Shown here piece after piece: positions 60,301 to 64,000 of a stretch of 64,000 nt of DNA (positions are counted from its first letter, which is position 1; each line of letters opens with the position of its first letter). A model generated the notes under the pieces. It saw nothing but the letters and a program-made list of their open reading frames with translations, was not told the DNA's origin and made no database searches. The stretch is from Candidatus Heritagella intestinalis. GTDB taxonomy: Bacteria > Bacillota > Clostridia > Oscillospirales > Acutalibacteraceae. A program made the position numbers and the translations under genes. The stretch is taken from contig CAJFVO010000005.1 of assembly GCA_904420555.1 (NCBI GenBank), positions 90,241 to 154,240 of the forward strand. Direction: 5' to 3'.

Positions 60301-60479
60301 GTTTCGTAGCCGGTAAAGGCGGCCCCCATCACCAGCCGGAGCGCCAACGCTCCTCCAAATAAGAATAAAAGGGGCAGGGAGCTTTGCAGCCGCCGGCCAC
60401 TGTTTCTGGCCCAGACCTTCCAGCAGAGCACAATCCCCAGCACTGCATATACCGCGCAAACTGTCAGTTGTATCGCCAT
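57369..60479 (-). CDS. Double GT-C glycosyltransferase, PMT-like fusion
   Basis: A 1036-residue membrane protein with two GT-C modules. The first (~1-430) has about ten helices and an early TGYETDMNTF (Glu59, Asp61) in the first outer loop. A Pro-rich linker and a beta-rich outer domain (~490-600, with SRYLRLTAVSGTPVLNEIAV, galactose-binding-like) follow. The second module (~610-1036) has YFDEIYHARTAYEHL (Asp624, Glu625), NTHPTLGK and FTQTRIATIDTYAVFF, the PMT/ArnT pattern. Such enzymes move sugars from polyprenyl-phosphate to outside acceptors. GGGAGG precedes ATG 60479. The acceptor is unknown. Confidence 0.85.
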   Translation of the reverse strand: MAIQLTVCAVYAVLGIVLCWKVWARNSGRRLQSSLPLLFLFGGALALRLVMGAAFTGYETDMNTFKAWAGLVDSLGMNNIYYSDVFLDYPPGYLTVLWLLEKLRQLLGLDVSGSGFTLLIKLPSILADLACGWLLYRLTEKKAGSYLGVLAAGLYLFCPAVLINSTIWGQADSFCVMLLLGAMLLLFREKSGWMAAAGALYGLGVLMKPQMLLFAPVFLFFVLKRKDWRGLALGLISAFVVIFLLALPYTQGWDFSWLPARYLLAMSNYNYFTINAYNLYGLLGLNWYDISSVPLWVPSLLTFGTAVFAVVLSGVFYWKSRRKGALFAVPCIIMLTVYLFAPKMHERYLFPALFFLLLCAARTGDRRLFGSFFGLSALHFLNVSYVLYLNNSYVSPTSPVILLLSALHLAAGAYTVFALWQVFVRERVQAFPAPPAHLQQPSGALSGPEEPQRARRMAPRDWLLAGGIALAYGVLGFWCLGSTSMPETAWAPQPGESVTVSLSQDGGALRYLPGLTVPVKGEAAHVGVDVAVEVSPDGVTWESAGSLTDDSVFAWQEFSLPAESRYLRLTAVSGTPVLNEIAVTSIDGESLLSLTLLDGEGQSLVDEQGEVPLHPTWYDSTYFDEIYHARTAYEHLLGAEPYENTHPTLGKLIMSLGILLFGMNPFGWRFMGALFGVLMLPILYHLIKRLFGKTWLAAGGTILFALDFMHFTQTRIATIDTYAVFFLLLMYDAMLCFCQQDVRAAPMRKLLLPLFLCGAFTGLGIAAKWTAAYGAVGLAVLFFWRLWRAWRDCPAEERSGLGRRTAGLLLWCCLFFLVIPFGIYYAAFLPVLLLPGHDASLSGWWGYQMHMYNYHSTLQAEHSFSSPWYQWPIMARPVWYHITYDAGGVPGAVCTISSFGNPVLWWGSIPALLWALWRGIVRRDRKAGFLLTGFLAAYLPWVLVPRLTFLYHYFTALPFALLALLLVFDHLEESGRFAGALRVGPVSIALPRCLWGGVLVAAAVLFAVFFPVISGAVTTADYAHSLQWLPGWFFCG

Positions 60480-60563
60480 GATGACCTCCCATTCTATCCA
60501 GCCAAAGGAGACAAGCTCCCTAAAATTTTGTAAAGAAATCTGTTCTTTTCTATGGGAACATAG

Positions 60564-60569
60564 TATAAT
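60564..60569 (+). promoter_or_regulatory. Candidate -10 box for lacZ
   Basis: TATAAT at 60564-60569, about 170 nt before lacZ. The expected -35 position reads TGTTCT, so the match is weak. The rest of the 257-nt spacer 60480-60736 has no gene I can see. Confidence 0.3.
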
Positions 60570-60676
60570 GAACAGGAAATCCGGCGGGCCTTCTCCAATC
60601 AAAGAGAAAAGCCGCGGCAAACCGCCCGGGCCGGCCCCGCCGCCATACTGTCTATGATAAAATACCGGATAGGTAA

Positions 60677-63775
<3,099 letters not shown>

Positions 63776-63793
63776 ATATTTCCCCCACAAAGC

Positions 63794-63835
63794 AAGGCGG
63801 GGACTTCTCCATCCGGAAGTCCCCGCCTTATTTTT
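63794..63835 (+). terminator. Terminator of lacZ
   Basis: A perfect 14-bp stem AAGGCGGGGACTTC/GAAGTCCCCGCCTT with an 8-nt loop, followed by ATTTTT. Confidence 0.92.
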
Positions 63836-63871
63836 ATGGATGACAATTCTAAAAATATCCGCACACAAAGT

Positions 63872-63900
63872 AAAAAGGCCAGCCTATTGGCTGACCTCTT
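63872..63900 (-). terminator. Terminator of tRNA-Asn
   Basis: On the minus strand GGTCAGCC pairs with GGCTGGCC around AATA, followed by TTTTTA. It starts directly after the tRNA CCA end. Confidence 0.8.
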
Positions 63901-63901
63901 T

Positions 63902-63977
63902 TGGCTCCCCAAGTTGGACTCGAACCAACGACCCTGCGATTAACAGTCGCATGCTCTACCGGCTGAGCTATTGAGGA
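63902..63977 (-). tRNA. tRNA-Asn (anticodon GTT)
   Basis: A 76-nt cloverleaf on the minus strand with encoded CCA. The acceptor is TCCTCAA/TTGGGGA, the anticodon arm CGACT-GTT-AATCG with GTT, and the T loop GTTCGAG. It reads AAC/AAU. Confidence 0.96.
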
Positions 63978-64000
63978 ATATTCATGTTGGCGTCTTTCTA

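Overview
The window comes from a GC-rich, endospore-forming Clostridia bacterium, most likely a gut member of the Oscillospiraceae. The evidence is a Firmicutes-type gene order (ecfA1-ecfA2-ecfT-truA, dnaD-dnaI, ruvC-ruvA-ruvB, rpsT next to gpr), many sporulation genes (cotJABC, tepA-spoIIIE, spoIIAA-spoIIAB-sigF, spoVAE, gpr), strong Shine-Dalgarno sites with ATG/GTG/TTG starts, and TTGACA-N17-TATAAT promoters. The assignment is inference; no 16S or marker search was possible.

Layout. 0-7.8 kb: a truncated SGNH lipoprotein, the dnaD/dnaI replication pair, a second SGNH protein, an esterase, the cotJABC spore-coat operon, RNase P RNA and a membrane protein. 8-12.5 kb: a gldA/DUF6506/fluC operon, a sigma factor with a membrane-anchored partner, and class II aldolase. 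12.7-21.2 kb: an ABC-F ATPase, tRNA-Pro(GGG), a DUF3006 protein, a ComEC-like hydrolase, a YgiQ radical-SAM protein, SpoIIIE and TepA. 21.4-34.4 kb: AEC transporter, isocitrate dehydrogenase, Rex, a flippase-like protein, a second ABC-F with one degenerate ATP site, lysA, clpE, pgsA, a CvpA protein and a DUF5711 protein. 34.4-45.4 kb: truA and the ECF transporter module, a methyltransferase, glmM, an HD hydrolase and ruvBAC, interrupted by spacers that carry copies of a dispersed repeat. The third copy forms the leader of a small type I toxin gene faced by a convergent antisense RNA promoter; a frameshifted XRE regulator lies next to it. 45.4-50.7 kb: asnA behind a consensus promoter and a terminator-like leader, the spoIIA operon, a PadR/DUF1700/DUF4097 envelope-response operon with a perfect operator-promoter, and a lone spoVAE. 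50.7-64 kb: an EndoQ-UvrD helicase fusion, rpsT, gpr, a Cys-rich conserved protein, trmB, a giant double GT-C glycosyltransferase, lacZ and tRNA-Asn.

How the genes fit together. The spoIIA operon sets forespore-specific transcription, SpoIIIE pumps the chromosome into the forespore, CotJ builds coat, SpoVAE belongs to the dipicolinate channel complex and Gpr degrades SASPs at germination. GldA, aldolase, LacZ, isocitrate dehydrogenase and the redox repressor Rex point to a saccharolytic anaerobe. The most unusual items are the toxin/antisense module embedded in the dispersed repeat family, the EndoQ-helicase fusion with two sliding-clamp-like motifs, and the asymmetric ABC-F protein.
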